A stretch of DNA of 7,468 nucleotides from the NCBI GenBank assembly GCA_005772945.1, contig SXIE01000179.1, positions 1 to 7,468 on the forward strand. The letters are read 5' to 3'. The stretch is from Pseudomonadota bacterium (lineage in GTDB: Bacteria > Myxococcota > UBA9042 > PHBI01). Both the position numbers and the translations under genes were made by a program. Every line of letters begins with the position of its first letter. Positions within the stretch are counted from its first letter, which is position 1. The notes under the pieces are model-generated. The model had not been told where the DNA came from. It made no database searches and worked only from the letters and a program-made list of their open reading frames with translations. Of the stretch, positions 1 to 6,819 are shown one piece after another.

Positions 1-1019
1 AGCCCGAGCCCGGTGCCGCCTTCCTTGGTCGTGACATAGGGATCGAACACCGAGCCCGCCAGCTCGGGCGCGATCCCGACCCCGCTGTCGCGCACCTCGA
101 CCGTAACGACCGGCGTCCCGTCATCCCCGCGCGCCGCGCTCGCGGCCACCTCGACCCAGCCACCGGCCGGCGTCGCGTCGAGCGCGTTGCGGACCAGGTT
201 CATGAGCACTTGGGTGATCTGATCAGCGTCGCCAAGCGCGAGCGGCAGCTCCGTCGCGGCCAGCTCCGGCGCCATGCGCAGCGTCACCGCGCGCTGCGCC
301 GCGTTCGGCCCGAGCAGCGTCGTGACGTGACGAACCGTTGCCCCGATCGGGAACGGACGGAGTTCCGGCGCGCGCGGCGACGCGAACGCCAAGAACTCCG
401 TCAGCACGCGATTGAGGCGCGCCGACTCGCAGAGCGCAATGTCCGCCATCTCCCGCTGCGACTCGCCCCCGGGGACCGCAGCCGCCAAGATCTCGATGGC
501 GCCCTCGATGCTTCCGAGTGGGTTTCGGATCTCGTGCGCGAGGCCGCGCGTGAGGTGCACGAGCGACTCGAGGCGCGCCGCGTCGGCCGCCGCCCGGGCC
601 CGCTCGAGGGCCGCCTGCGCGACGATCGCCTGGGCGCGGCGCTCGCGATCGACCAGCAGCCCCGCGAGGGCGCCGACGCCGAAGTAGAGGGCGATCTCGA
701 TGGCCTTATCGACCGCGGGCGCCGGATCCGAATGGTGGTCCATCATGAGGAAGGCGTGCGGTGCGTAGGCGACCGCGGCGATGACGGCGATCGCGAGACC
801 GCCCCGCAGACCCGCGGCGAGCGCGGCCCAGACGATCGGCAGGTAGTAGAGGCGCCGAAAGACGCCGTGACTGACCGGGTTGTCGGGCGAGGTCGCGTAG
901 TGGAGCAGCGTCGTGACCGCGACGAGGACGCCGATCGCCACCCACCACCAGAGCGGCACCCGACGCAGCGCGCGCGGGAGGCCCGCCGTGTCAGTGGTGT
1001 CGGGGGTGTCGGCTGTCAC
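1..1019 (-). CDS. Membrane-bound sensor histidine kinase, NtrB-like catalytic core (3' end beyond window)
   Basis: Sensor kinase of a two-component system: it autophosphorylates a histidine and passes the phosphate to a response regulator. I translated 339 codons from the GTG at 1019. Residues 1-124 hold about four hydrophobic segments (roughly 25-42, 57-71, 73-92, 107-124), including an LYYLPI motif at 58-63. An Ala/Arg-rich, probably coiled linker follows (125-155), then the H box GLAHEIRNPLGS with His162, the N box NLVRNALDA with Asn278, the G1 box DSGVGI (311-316), an F-box-like FDPYVTTK and the G2 box GGTGLG at the window edge. No PAS or HAMP domain is apparent. Only some tens of residues should be missing. 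The GTG overlaps the stop of the upstream ABC gene (GTGA), suggesting translational coupling; no strong ribosome binding site is visible. The kinase assignment is firm; its signal is unknown. A response regulator gene probably follows outside the window (inference). Confidence 0.93.
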   Translation of the reverse strand, partial: MTADTPDTTDTAGLPRALRRVPLWWWVAIGVLVAVTTLLHYATSPDNPVSHGVFRRLYYLPIVWAALAAGLRGGLAIAVIAAVAYAPHAFLMMDHHSDPAPAVDKAIEIALYFGVGALAGLLVDRERRAQAIVAQAALERARAAADAARLESLVHLTRGLAHEIRNPLGSIEGAIEILAAAVPGGESQREMADIALCESARLNRVLTEFLAFASPRAPELRPFPIGATVRHVTTLLGPNAAQRAVTLRMAPELAATELPLALGDADQITQVLMNLVRNALDATPAGGWVEVAASAARGDDGTPVVTVEVRDSGVGIAPELAGSVFDPYVTTKEGGTGLG

Positions 1020-2770
1020 AGCGCGAACCCCGTCTCGACCAGGAGGCGGTAGCGCCCGCCGAGCGCCATCAGCGCCGCGTGCGTGCCCTCCTCGATGATG
1101 CGCCCCTGGTGGAGGACGACGATGCGATCGGCCTTCTGGATGGTCTGCAGGCGGTGCGCGATGACGATGACCGTGCGCTCGGCGAAGAGGGCCTCGAGCG
1201 CGCGATCAATCTGCTTCTCGGTGAGCGCGTCGACCGACGACGTCGCCTCGTCGAGGATGACGATCGGCGCGGGCCGCGCCAGGGCGCGCGCGATCGAGAG
1301 CAGCTGACGCTGACCGCTCGAGAGGTTCGTGCCGCGCTCGCTGACCGGCGTCTGCCAACCCGCCGGCAGGCGATCGACGAAGTCCGAGGCCTGCGCGAGG
1401 CGCCCAGCACGCGCGATGGCCTCGTCGCTGATGCGGTCGTCGCCGAGGCGAACGTTGTCGGCGAGTGTGCCCTCGAGCAGCCACACATCCTGGTGAACGA
1501 CCGTCACCGCGTCGCGCACCGCCGTCAAACGATAGTCGGTGATCTCGACCCCATCGAGGCGGACGTGGCCTTCGTAGCCGTCGTATTGGCGCGTGAGCAG
1601 CTTGCCGATCGTCGTCTTGCCCGAGCCGGTCGCGCCGACGAGCGCGACGACCTCGCCGGGCTTCACGTCGAGGTCGATGCCGTGGAGCACCAACGGCCGA
1701 TCGGGCGCATAGCGGAAGAAGACATCGCGCAGCTCGACGCGGCCGGCGACGGTCTCCGGCGCGTGCGTGCCTTCGGGGATGGACTCGTCGGTGTCGAGCA
1801 GATCGAAGATCTTCTCGAGCGCCGCGAACGACCGTTGCAGCGTCGCGATCTGCCCCGAGAGCTCGCGGATGGGCACGAAGATGCGGCCGATGTAGTCGTT
1901 GAAGGCCACCAGCAGCCCGGTCGTGACCGCGCTCCCCGTGTCCGTGAACTGCACAGCGACGACGTAGACGACGGCCGCCGTGGCCAAGGCGCTCATGCCG
2001 TCCATGATCGCGTAGAGGCCGGCGTCGAGCCAGTTCGAGCGATGGTAGGCTTGCATGAAGCCCTTGCTCATCGTGTCGAACGTGCGCTGCGAAATGGGCT
2101 CGGCCCCATAGAGCTGCACGATCGTCATGCCGAAGATGCGCTCGGCGAAGTAACCGTTGAGGTGGGCGAGCGTCTCGCGGATCTGCGCGGAGATCGGGCG
2201 CAGGCGGCGACGGAACCAACCCACAATGAGCCAGATGATCGGCGAGAAGAGGAACGTGACGAGCGTCAGGGTCGGGCTCATGGCGAGCATGGCGATGAGC
2301 ATCGCGAGGATCGTCAGCGAGTTCGTGAGGAGCTGGATCGCTCCGCGGGCGAGGCTCTCGTAGACCGCGTCGACGTCGTTGATCGTGCGCGAGAGGAGAC
2401 TCCCCGCGTGGCGTCGATCGAAGAAACGCGAGCCCTGGCGGATGACGTGCTGGAAGATGGCCGCGCGAAGGCGTGCCAAGGCGCGAAGGGAAACGCGCTG
2501 CAGCGCCGAGGAGCCGAGCGCGCTGAAGAGCCAGCCGAAGGCCACCGTCAGCCCGAAGATCGCGGCGATGACGGGGAGGCCGTCCGGCTGCTTGGTCATG
2601 ATGTGGTCATCGATGCCGGTCTTCAAGAGGATCGGCTGCAGCGTGTCGGCCAATACCGCCAGCGGCGTCAGGGCGAGGACGACCCAGAGCCAGCGCCGGT
2701 CCTCGCGCGCATAGAACATCACGCGCCGAGCGAGGCCCCAGTCGGTGCGCGGAGAGACTCCGTCACGCAT
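1016..2770 (-). CDS. ABC exporter half-transporter, MdlB/YheH-like, catalytically intact subunit
   Basis: Type IV ABC half-transporter of 584 residues, the normal length for one membrane domain plus one nucleotide-binding domain. Six membrane helices lie at about 27-49, 66-85, 148-164, 168-186, 251-275 and 283-303. In the nucleotide-binding domain I see an A-loop Tyr354, Walker A GATGSGKTT (379-387), Q-loop Gln427, signature LSSGQ (483-487), Walker B IVILDEA with catalytic Glu508, D-loop SSVD and H-loop His539. The signature has Ser instead of the first Gly of LSGGQ, as often seen in MdlB/YheH-type subunits. The ATG at 2770 overlaps the previous gene by 8 bases (ATGCGTGA), and a GAGG lies 9 bases upstream of it, inside that gene. 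It almost certainly forms a heterodimer with the upstream half-transporter and exports an unidentified substrate; drugs or lipids are known for the family. Substrate cannot be read from sequence. Confidence 0.95.
   Translation of the reverse strand: MRDGVSPRTDWGLARRVMFYAREDRRWLWVVLALTPLAVLADTLQPILLKTGIDDHIMTKQPDGLPVIAAIFGLTVAFGWLFSALGSSALQRVSLRALARLRAAIFQHVIRQGSRFFDRRHAGSLLSRTINDVDAVYESLARGAIQLLTNSLTILAMLIAMLAMSPTLTLVTFLFSPIIWLIVGWFRRRLRPISAQIRETLAHLNGYFAERIFGMTIVQLYGAEPISQRTFDTMSKGFMQAYHRSNWLDAGLYAIMDGMSALATAAVVYVVAVQFTDTGSAVTTGLLVAFNDYIGRIFVPIRELSGQIATLQRSFAALEKIFDLLDTDESIPEGTHAPETVAGRVELRDVFFRYAPDRPLVLHGIDLDVKPGEVVALVGATGSGKTTIGKLLTRQYDGYEGHVRLDGVEITDYRLTAVRDAVTVVHQDVWLLEGTLADNVRLGDDRISDEAIARAGRLAQASDFVDRLPAGWQTPVSERGTNLSSGQRQLLSIARALARPAPIVILDEATSSVDALTEKQIDRALEALFAERTVIVIAHRLQTIQKADRIVVLHQGRIIEEGTHAALMALGGRYRLLVETGFAL
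1065..1105. repeat. Near-identical 41-base segment, copy 1 (end of MdlB-like gene)
   Basis: Positions 1065-1105 match 2842-2882 at 39 of 41 bases, with the first 26 identical. Both encode the GRII(E/A)EGTHAALMA stretch near the end of the nucleotide-binding domain of the two half-transporters, in the same frame. It is a coding direct repeat from paralogy, possibly kept similar by gene conversion. Confidence 0.7.
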
Positions 2771-4631
2771 GGGTGGCCGCCTCGTCGGCGTCCCGCGCCT
2801 GCTGCAGGCGCCATGCGCGCCAATAGGGTCCGGACGTGTCGGCCATCAGCGCCGCGTGCGTGCCCTCGGCGATGATGCGCCCGTGATCGAGCACGACGAT
2901 CCGATCGGCGTCCTTGAGGGCGCTCACACGGTGCGACACGAGCACGACCGCGTTCCCCTGCCCTTTGCCGCGCGCGTAGATGCTGTCGATGAGGCGCTTC
3001 TCGGTCGCGTGGTCGACCGCCGACAGGACGTCGTCGAGGAGGAGGAGCCCGCGCCCCTTGGACGCCTTGCCCGATTCACCCGTTTCAAGCGGCCGGTAGA
3101 ACGCGCGCGCGAGCGCCGTGCGCTGCCGCTGCCCGCCCGAGAGCGTGATGCCGCGCTCGCCGACTTTGGTATGCAGGCCTTCGGGGAGCGCGTGCAGATC
3201 CTCGTCGAGGGCGGCGGCCGAGAGCGACGCCTGGACGCGCGCCTCGTCGAGATGGTCCGGTCCATCCGCGAGCGCGACGTTCTCGCGGAGGGTCTGACTG
3301 AAGAGCCAGGCGTCCTGCGGCACGTACGCCAGCCGCTTGCGGTACGCTTGCAGATCGAGGTTCCGGATGTCGGTGCCGCGCTCGAACACGGTGCCCGGCG
3401 GCGGCTCGTAGACACGCGCGAGCAGCGACAAGAGCGTCGTCTTGCCGGAGCCGGTCGCGCCGAAGATCCCGAGCGTCTCGCCGGGTCGCAGGGTCAGCGA
3501 GACGTCCGCGAGTGCGGGCGGACGCTCGGATGAGGCGCCGCCGGAGGCGGAGGCCGGGACCGCCTCCGCGCTCTGGGCCGGCGGCGTCGGGTACGTGAAC
3601 GTCAACCCGCGGACCTCGAGCGCCGCGTCGGGCTCCGCTTTCGGCGCGCCCTCGGCGGGCCCCGGCACCGTCTGTGTCGGCACGGGCGCGTCCATGACCT
3701 CGTACACGCGCTTGAGCGAGATCCAGCCGCGCTGGAGCGCATTGACCAGCCAGCCCAGCGACGTGAGACCGCCCGCCACGATGCGGATGTAGCCGGCGAA
3801 AGCCGCCAACTCACCCGGGCTCAGCGTCCCGTCGATGACGCGCTGCCCGCCGACGAGCAGCAGCAAGACCAGGCAGCCGTTGCCGACGACGTCCATGACC
3901 GGCAGCTGCCAGGCCTGCACGACGGCGACGCGCCGGCTCACGCGCAAGAGCGCGTCATTGCGTTGTTCGAAGCGCCTCTCGGCCAGCGGCAGCGCGTTGA
4001 AGGACTGAAGCACCGGCACACCACCGTAGGTCTCGAGGACCTGGGTCGACATGCGCCCGAGCTCCTCCTGGGTGTGGCGCATGAGCTTGAACAGCTCGCC
4101 GATCGCGCGCCTCAGGACGAGCGCCGCGAGCCCGAGCGGCAGCACGCAGACGAGCGTCAGCAGGATATCGGTGAACGCCATCTTCCCGATCGTGAGGACG
4201 AGCGTCAGCCCAGCGTTGAATAGTTGCAGCGAGCCGAAACCGACGAAGGCCCTGACGCCCGCGGTGTCGTTGGTCCCGCGGCTCACGATCTCACCCGGAC
4301 GCATCCGATCGTAGTACGAGCGCGGCAGCGCCATGAGGTGCTTGAAGAGGTCCGAGCGCAGTCGATACTCGATCACGCGCCCGGGGTTGAAAAAGTAAAT
4401 GCGCGACAGCGTGCGCACCACCATGACCGCGATGCCCGCGCCGATGATGGCCCACGCGAAGGCGGTCGCCGTGCCCGTTTCGTGCGCCGCCATCGCGTCG
4501 ACCGCGTGCTCGACGAACGTGGGGATGGCGACGGTGAGCCCGGTCGTCGCCAAGAGGAAGGCGAAGCCAAGGGCATACGATCGGACATGCGGCGTGCCGT
4601 AGGTCGTCAGGAAGCGGCGGAGCACGCTCAT
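2763..4631 (-). CDS. ABC exporter half-transporter, MdlA/YheI-like, degenerate-site subunit
   Basis: Type IV ABC half-transporter of 622 residues. Membrane helices lie at about 18-40, 57-81, 133-150, 156-175, 245-266 and 273-299. The nucleotide-binding domain has an A-loop Tyr347, Walker A GATGSGKTT (391-399), Q-loop Gln439, signature LSGGQ (497-501), Walker B LLLLDDV in which Asp534 replaces the catalytic Glu, D-loop SAVD and H-loop His567. Asp at this place is typical of the partner that carries the degenerate ATP site in heterodimers such as TM287/TM288 and BmrC/BmrD (family knowledge). Two insertions lengthen the domain: a Pro/Ala/Ser-rich stretch at about 349-372 just after the A-loop, and a Gly/Lys-rich one at about 514-527 before Walker B. 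The ATG at 4631 is the first possible ATG, since an in-frame TAA lies 12 bases upstream; an AAGG about 10 bases away is a weak ribosome binding site. It is coupled by overlap to the MdlB-like gene. Confidence 0.95.
   Translation of the reverse strand: MSVLRRFLTTYGTPHVRSYALGFAFLLATTGLTVAIPTFVEHAVDAMAAHETGTATAFAWAIIGAGIAVMVVRTLSRIYFFNPGRVIEYRLRSDLFKHLMALPRSYYDRMRPGEIVSRGTNDTAGVRAFVGFGSLQLFNAGLTLVLTIGKMAFTDILLTLVCVLPLGLAALVLRRAIGELFKLMRHTQEELGRMSTQVLETYGGVPVLQSFNALPLAERRFEQRNDALLRVSRRVAVVQAWQLPVMDVVGNGCLVLLLLVGGQRVIDGTLSPGELAAFAGYIRIVAGGLTSLGWLVNALQRGWISLKRVYEVMDAPVPTQTVPGPAEGAPKAEPDAALEVRGLTFTYPTPPAQSAEAVPASASGGASSERPPALADVSLTLRPGETLGIFGATGSGKTTLLSLLARVYEPPPGTVFERGTDIRNLDLQAYRKRLAYVPQDAWLFSQTLRENVALADGPDHLDEARVQASLSAAALDEDLHALPEGLHTKVGERGITLSGGQRQRTALARAFYRPLETGESGKASKGRGLLLLDDVLSAVDHATEKRLIDSIYARGKGQGNAVVLVSHRVSALKDADRIVVLDHGRIIAEGTHAALMADTSGPYWRAWRLQQARDADEAATHA
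2842..2882. repeat. Near-identical 41-base segment, copy 2 (end of MdlA-like gene)
   Basis: Partner of the copy at 1065-1105, differing only at 2868-2869. It encodes GRIIAEGTHAALMA in the MdlA-like subunit. The two copies are in direct orientation 1777 bases apart, at the equivalent codon positions of the two genes. Confidence 0.7.
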
Positions 4632-4696
4632 CGGCGCTGGACCTTAGATGAGCGGCTCCGACGTGTCTACGGCGACGACCGCGCCCGCCCGCGACG
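4632..4696. other. Short intergenic gap, no recognisable signal
   Basis: These 65 bases separate the secreted-protein gene from the MdlA-like gene. I find no convincing hairpin with a T run and no good promoter on the minus strand. Only a weak AAGG ribosome binding site is visible about 10 bases before the ATG at 4631. The absence of a visible terminator allows read-through from the secreted-protein gene into the exporter genes, but does not prove it. Confidence 0.5.
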
Positions 4697-5503
4697 TCAC
4701 TGCGGGCAGACCTCGTAGGGGGCGACGTCGCTGCCACCGCCGGGGAAGGTCGTGAGGCCCTCGAAGCAGGCGCCATCGGCCCCCCAACCCTCGAACTCGG
4801 CGATGACGCCGGTGCCGTCGTCGTAGAAGAACGCGAGGAAGTTACCGCTGCTTGTCGACGTGAGCGTCCACTGACCGGTGTAGCCGGGGGCGTCCGGAAT
4901 CGTGATCGAGCCGTCGCTGTGGAACACGGTCGTGTGCGCGGAGAGGACGCCCGGGGAGAGCGTGCACTCGTAGAACGCGGTGAGCGCGGTGCCGGTGCAG
5001 TGGCGGTTGTTCATCGTCACCGGGACCCCGGGAAGCGCATTGATGGGCGTCGCGTAGTACGTCTCGAGCGCCGTGCGCGGGGCGGAATTGTTGGCCGTGG
5101 AGTTCTCGGGCGAGGTCGTGGTCGCGGTCGCGACAAACGTGTAGGCCGCGGCGCTGACCGGCAGGGCGATGTCGAAGAAAACGCTGGCGGTCTGATTCCG
5201 GGCGATCGTGCCGAGCGTGCAACGGAGGCGCGTGCCGGTCTGCGTGCACGTCGGGCTCTTGGCGCCGAGGGTGCCGAGCACGTAGACCTGCGGGCTCGTG
5301 TGGGTCGCGGGGAGCGCCACGTCGACGACGCAGTTGCTCGCGCTCTTGTTGCCGATGTTGCGGACCGCCGCCGTGTAGCGTGCGGTCGCGCCGGTCAGCG
5401 CGGGCGAGGTGTTCACCGTGAGCGTTGTGGTGAGATCGGCGGCGGCCATGGCCGAGGGGGCGGCCAGCAGCGTGAAAGCCAGAAAGATGGTGCGGGTGAG
5501 CAT
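4697..5503 (-). CDS. Secreted two-domain protein, N-terminal DUF11/CARDB-like beta domain, C-terminal domain unrecognised
   Basis: A 268-residue exported protein of unknown function. It opens with a classic signal peptide: MLTRTIF, a hydrophobic core (6-15), and a probable signal peptidase I cut after APSAMA (residue 20). There is no lipobox cysteine. Residues 23 to about 140 resemble DUF11/CARDB immunoglobulin-like repeats (a VRNIGNKSASN stretch, two cysteines 86 and 95 around a TGTRLR loop, then LGTIARNQTASV). Residues 150-268 form a second beta-rich region with Cys169, 180, 246 and 266 and aromatic-rich strands (NFLAFFYDD, FEGWGADGACFEG); I cannot name it. Seven cysteines follow the signal peptide, so disulfides are likely and one thiol may stay free or cross-link. 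GGAG seven bases upstream of the ATG (5511-5514) supports the start. It sits between two ABC exporter loci and could be an envelope partner or simply a neighbour. Confidence 0.85.
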   Translation of the reverse strand: MLTRTIFLAFTLLAAPSAMAAADLTTTLTVNTSPALTGATARYTAAVRNIGNKSASNCVVDVALPATHTSPQVYVLGTLGAKSPTCTQTGTRLRCTLGTIARNQTASVFFDIALPVSAAAYTFVATATTTSPENSTANNSAPRTALETYYATPINALPGVPVTMNNRHCTGTALTAFYECTLSPGVLSAHTTVFHSDGSITIPDAPGYTGQWTLTSTSSGNFLAFFYDDGTGVIAEFEGWGADGACFEGLTTFPGGGSDVAPYEVCPQ

Positions 5504-5510
5504 CGAGTGA

Positions 5511-5514
5511 CTCC
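5511..5514 (-). promoter_or_regulatory. Ribosome binding site of the secreted-protein gene
   Basis: The minus strand reads TTGGAG, then seven bases, then the ATG at 5503. This is the clearest Shine-Dalgarno match in the window. It fixes the start at the methionine that begins the signal peptide. Confidence 0.7.
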
Positions 5515-5555
5515 AAGCGGAGGTAGTGGGAACGCCAGGCCCGCGGTCGCGAGCA

Positions 5556-5600
5556 TGATTACGTTGCTACCAATACGAATCGCTCGATGAAACAATTCAG
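5556..5600 (-). promoter_or_regulatory. AT-rich upstream patch, possible promoter of the secreted-protein gene
   Basis: About 45 bases of clearly lower GC than the surrounding DNA, lying 53-97 bases upstream of the ATG at 5503. Minus-strand elements such as TTGTTT (5595-5590), TATTGG (5574-5569) and TAATCA (5561-5556) loosely resemble -35 and -10 boxes. No pair matches the sigma-70 consensus well at 16-18 base spacing, so I give the region rather than exact boxes. It is the only place between 7468 and 1 on this strand that looks like a plausible new transcription start. Confidence 0.3.
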
Positions 5601-5624
5601 CGGCGGCGCAAAAAGGTGCGGCCG
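5601..5624 (-). terminator. Hairpin just after the permease stop, weak terminator candidate
   Basis: An imperfect inverted repeat: CGGC (5601-5604) pairs with GCCG (5621-5624) and CGCA (5607-5610) with TGCG (5617-5620), with a two-base bulge at 5605-5606 and a six-base loop. It starts five bases after the permease stop. The sequence after it on the minus strand is CTGAATTGTTTC, which has some T but no true T run. It could be a weak terminator or a 3'-end stabilising stem for the ABC-2 transcript, or chance pairing in GC-rich DNA. Confidence 0.3.
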
Positions 5625-5628
5625 ACGC

Positions 5629-6819
5629 TCAGGCGGTTCGAAGGTGCGTGCGCTGGAAAAGCCAGACCCCCGCCCCGAAGTAGAGGATCGAGAGGACCGA
5701 CAGCCAGCCGAGCTCCCAGGCGACGTCGCCGAACGAGGCGCCGAGCGAGAGGATCTTGTTGAACGCGACGACCGCATGGGTCGGCGGAAGCATGTCGAAG
5801 AGACCGACGACGTGGTCGCCCACGCTGAAGAGGGCGATCTTCGGGAGCGGGAAGACCGAGCCCGAGAAGAACATCAGCATGAGGAACGGGACGTTCGCGA
5901 CGAGAAACGCGCGCGTGACGGTGCGCGCGAAGCACGCGACCACGAGACCCACGCCGATGACCCCGAGCGAGGTCATGAGGCCGACCAGAATGGCGACGCC
6001 GAGCGGGCCCTGACTCCTGAAGCCGAGCGCCACGGCGAGCCCGAACGTGGCGAGCAGCGCGCCCACGCCGAGCGCGAACTGGACGGCGCTGACCCCGCCG
6101 AGGAAGTCGAAGGCGGTCATGCGCGTCAGCTGGAGGCGCGCGAGCGTGCCGGCCTCGACCTCGCGCGCGACCGCCATGGCGGCCGTGAAGAGGGACATCA
6201 CGATGGCGATGACGAGCAGCCCGGGGACGTAGTTCTCGAACTCGGTGCGCGCGGCCGACGCACCGAGCGCGTCCTCGACCACGCGATACGGCGCCTCGGC
6301 GCCCGTGCGTGCCGCGACCACGCCATCGACGGCCACGGCGGCCATGATCGCCGCGACCGCATAGCTCGCGTTCGAGAGGTCGCCGACGACGTTCACGGCC
6401 GCGCGCGCATCCCCCTTGCCGCCCGCTAGCAGGCGCTCGGAGAAGTCCGCGGGCAAGATGACGAGCACCGCCGCGTCCCGGTCGCGCAGCCGCCGCTCGC
6501 CCTCGGCCCGGTCGTCGAGCGCCTGGACGGCCAGCATCGGCTGACCATTGCGGTACGTCACCTCGCTCATCGCCCGGAGGATCTCGCGCCCGGCGGCGAG
6601 CGTCGATCCGTCGCGCATGGTCACCGGGCGGTCGTGATCGATGAGCAGGATGCCGTAGGTCGTCGAGCCACCCCCCGTCATGAGGAAGTAGAGCAGGACG
6701 AAGAACGGCGCGATCGTGATCGCGAGGACGAGACTCCACGGGTCGCGGAGCTGCTCGACCAGAGTCTTGCGCATGACTGCAAGCGTTCGTCGCGGGCTCG
6801 CGCCCCAAAGGCTGTTCAT
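5629..6819 (-). CDS. ABC-2 type transporter permease
   Basis: Membrane subunit of an ABC-2 exporter, 396 residues from the ATG at 6819. A longer reading from 6894 exists, but it would overlap the ATPase by almost 80 bases and adds an Arg-rich, non-hydrophobic start, so I chose 6819, whose ATG overlaps the ATPase stop (ATGA). One helix at about 30-48 is followed by a large extracytoplasmic domain (about 50-195), then five helices at about 198-216, 243-265, 273-295, 302-324 and 370-388. This 1+5 layout is the ABC2_membrane_3 arrangement. The motif REVEAGTLARLQLTRM (219-234) matches the conserved cytoplasmic coupling segment after the second helix, and SGSVFPLPKIAL (319-330) the conserved loop after the fifth. 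It works with the ATPase encoded just upstream. Family members export drugs, lipids or polysaccharides; the substrate here is unknown. Confidence 0.92.
   Translation of the reverse strand: MNSLWGASPRRTLAVMRKTLVEQLRDPWSLVLAITIAPFFVLLYFLMTGGGSTTYGILLIDHDRPVTMRDGSTLAAGREILRAMSEVTYRNGQPMLAVQALDDRAEGERRLRDRDAAVLVILPADFSERLLAGGKGDARAAVNVVGDLSNASYAVAAIMAAVAVDGVVAARTGAEAPYRVVEDALGASAARTEFENYVPGLLVIAIVMSLFTAAMAVAREVEAGTLARLQLTRMTAFDFLGGVSAVQFALGVGALLATFGLAVALGFRSQGPLGVAILVGLMTSLGVIGVGLVVACFARTVTRAFLVANVPFLMLMFFSGSVFPLPKIALFSVGDHVVGLFDMLPPTHAVVAFNKILSLGASFGDVAWELGWLSVLSILYFGAGVWLFQRTHLRTA

Noticed and set aside
210..1052. A 280-codon plus-strand frame opposite the histidine kinase.
   Set aside because: It runs antisense to a complete set of kinase motifs and is Arg-rich without domain features.
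1079..2875. A 598-codon open frame on the plus strand opposite the MdlB-like gene.
   Set aside because: It is the mirror of a well-supported ABC gene in GC-rich DNA; its translation is dominated by Arg, Asp, Glu and Ala with no domain, and it has no recognisable motif.
5601..5624. A strong intrinsic terminator after the permease.
   Set aside because: The stem is bulged and is not followed by a T run, so I kept it only as a low-confidence candidate.
5587..6429. A 280-codon plus-strand frame, extremely rich in Arg, Glu, Asp and His, opposite the permease.
   Set aside because: Its composition is the expected antisense reading of a GC-rich membrane protein gene; no fold or motif supports it.
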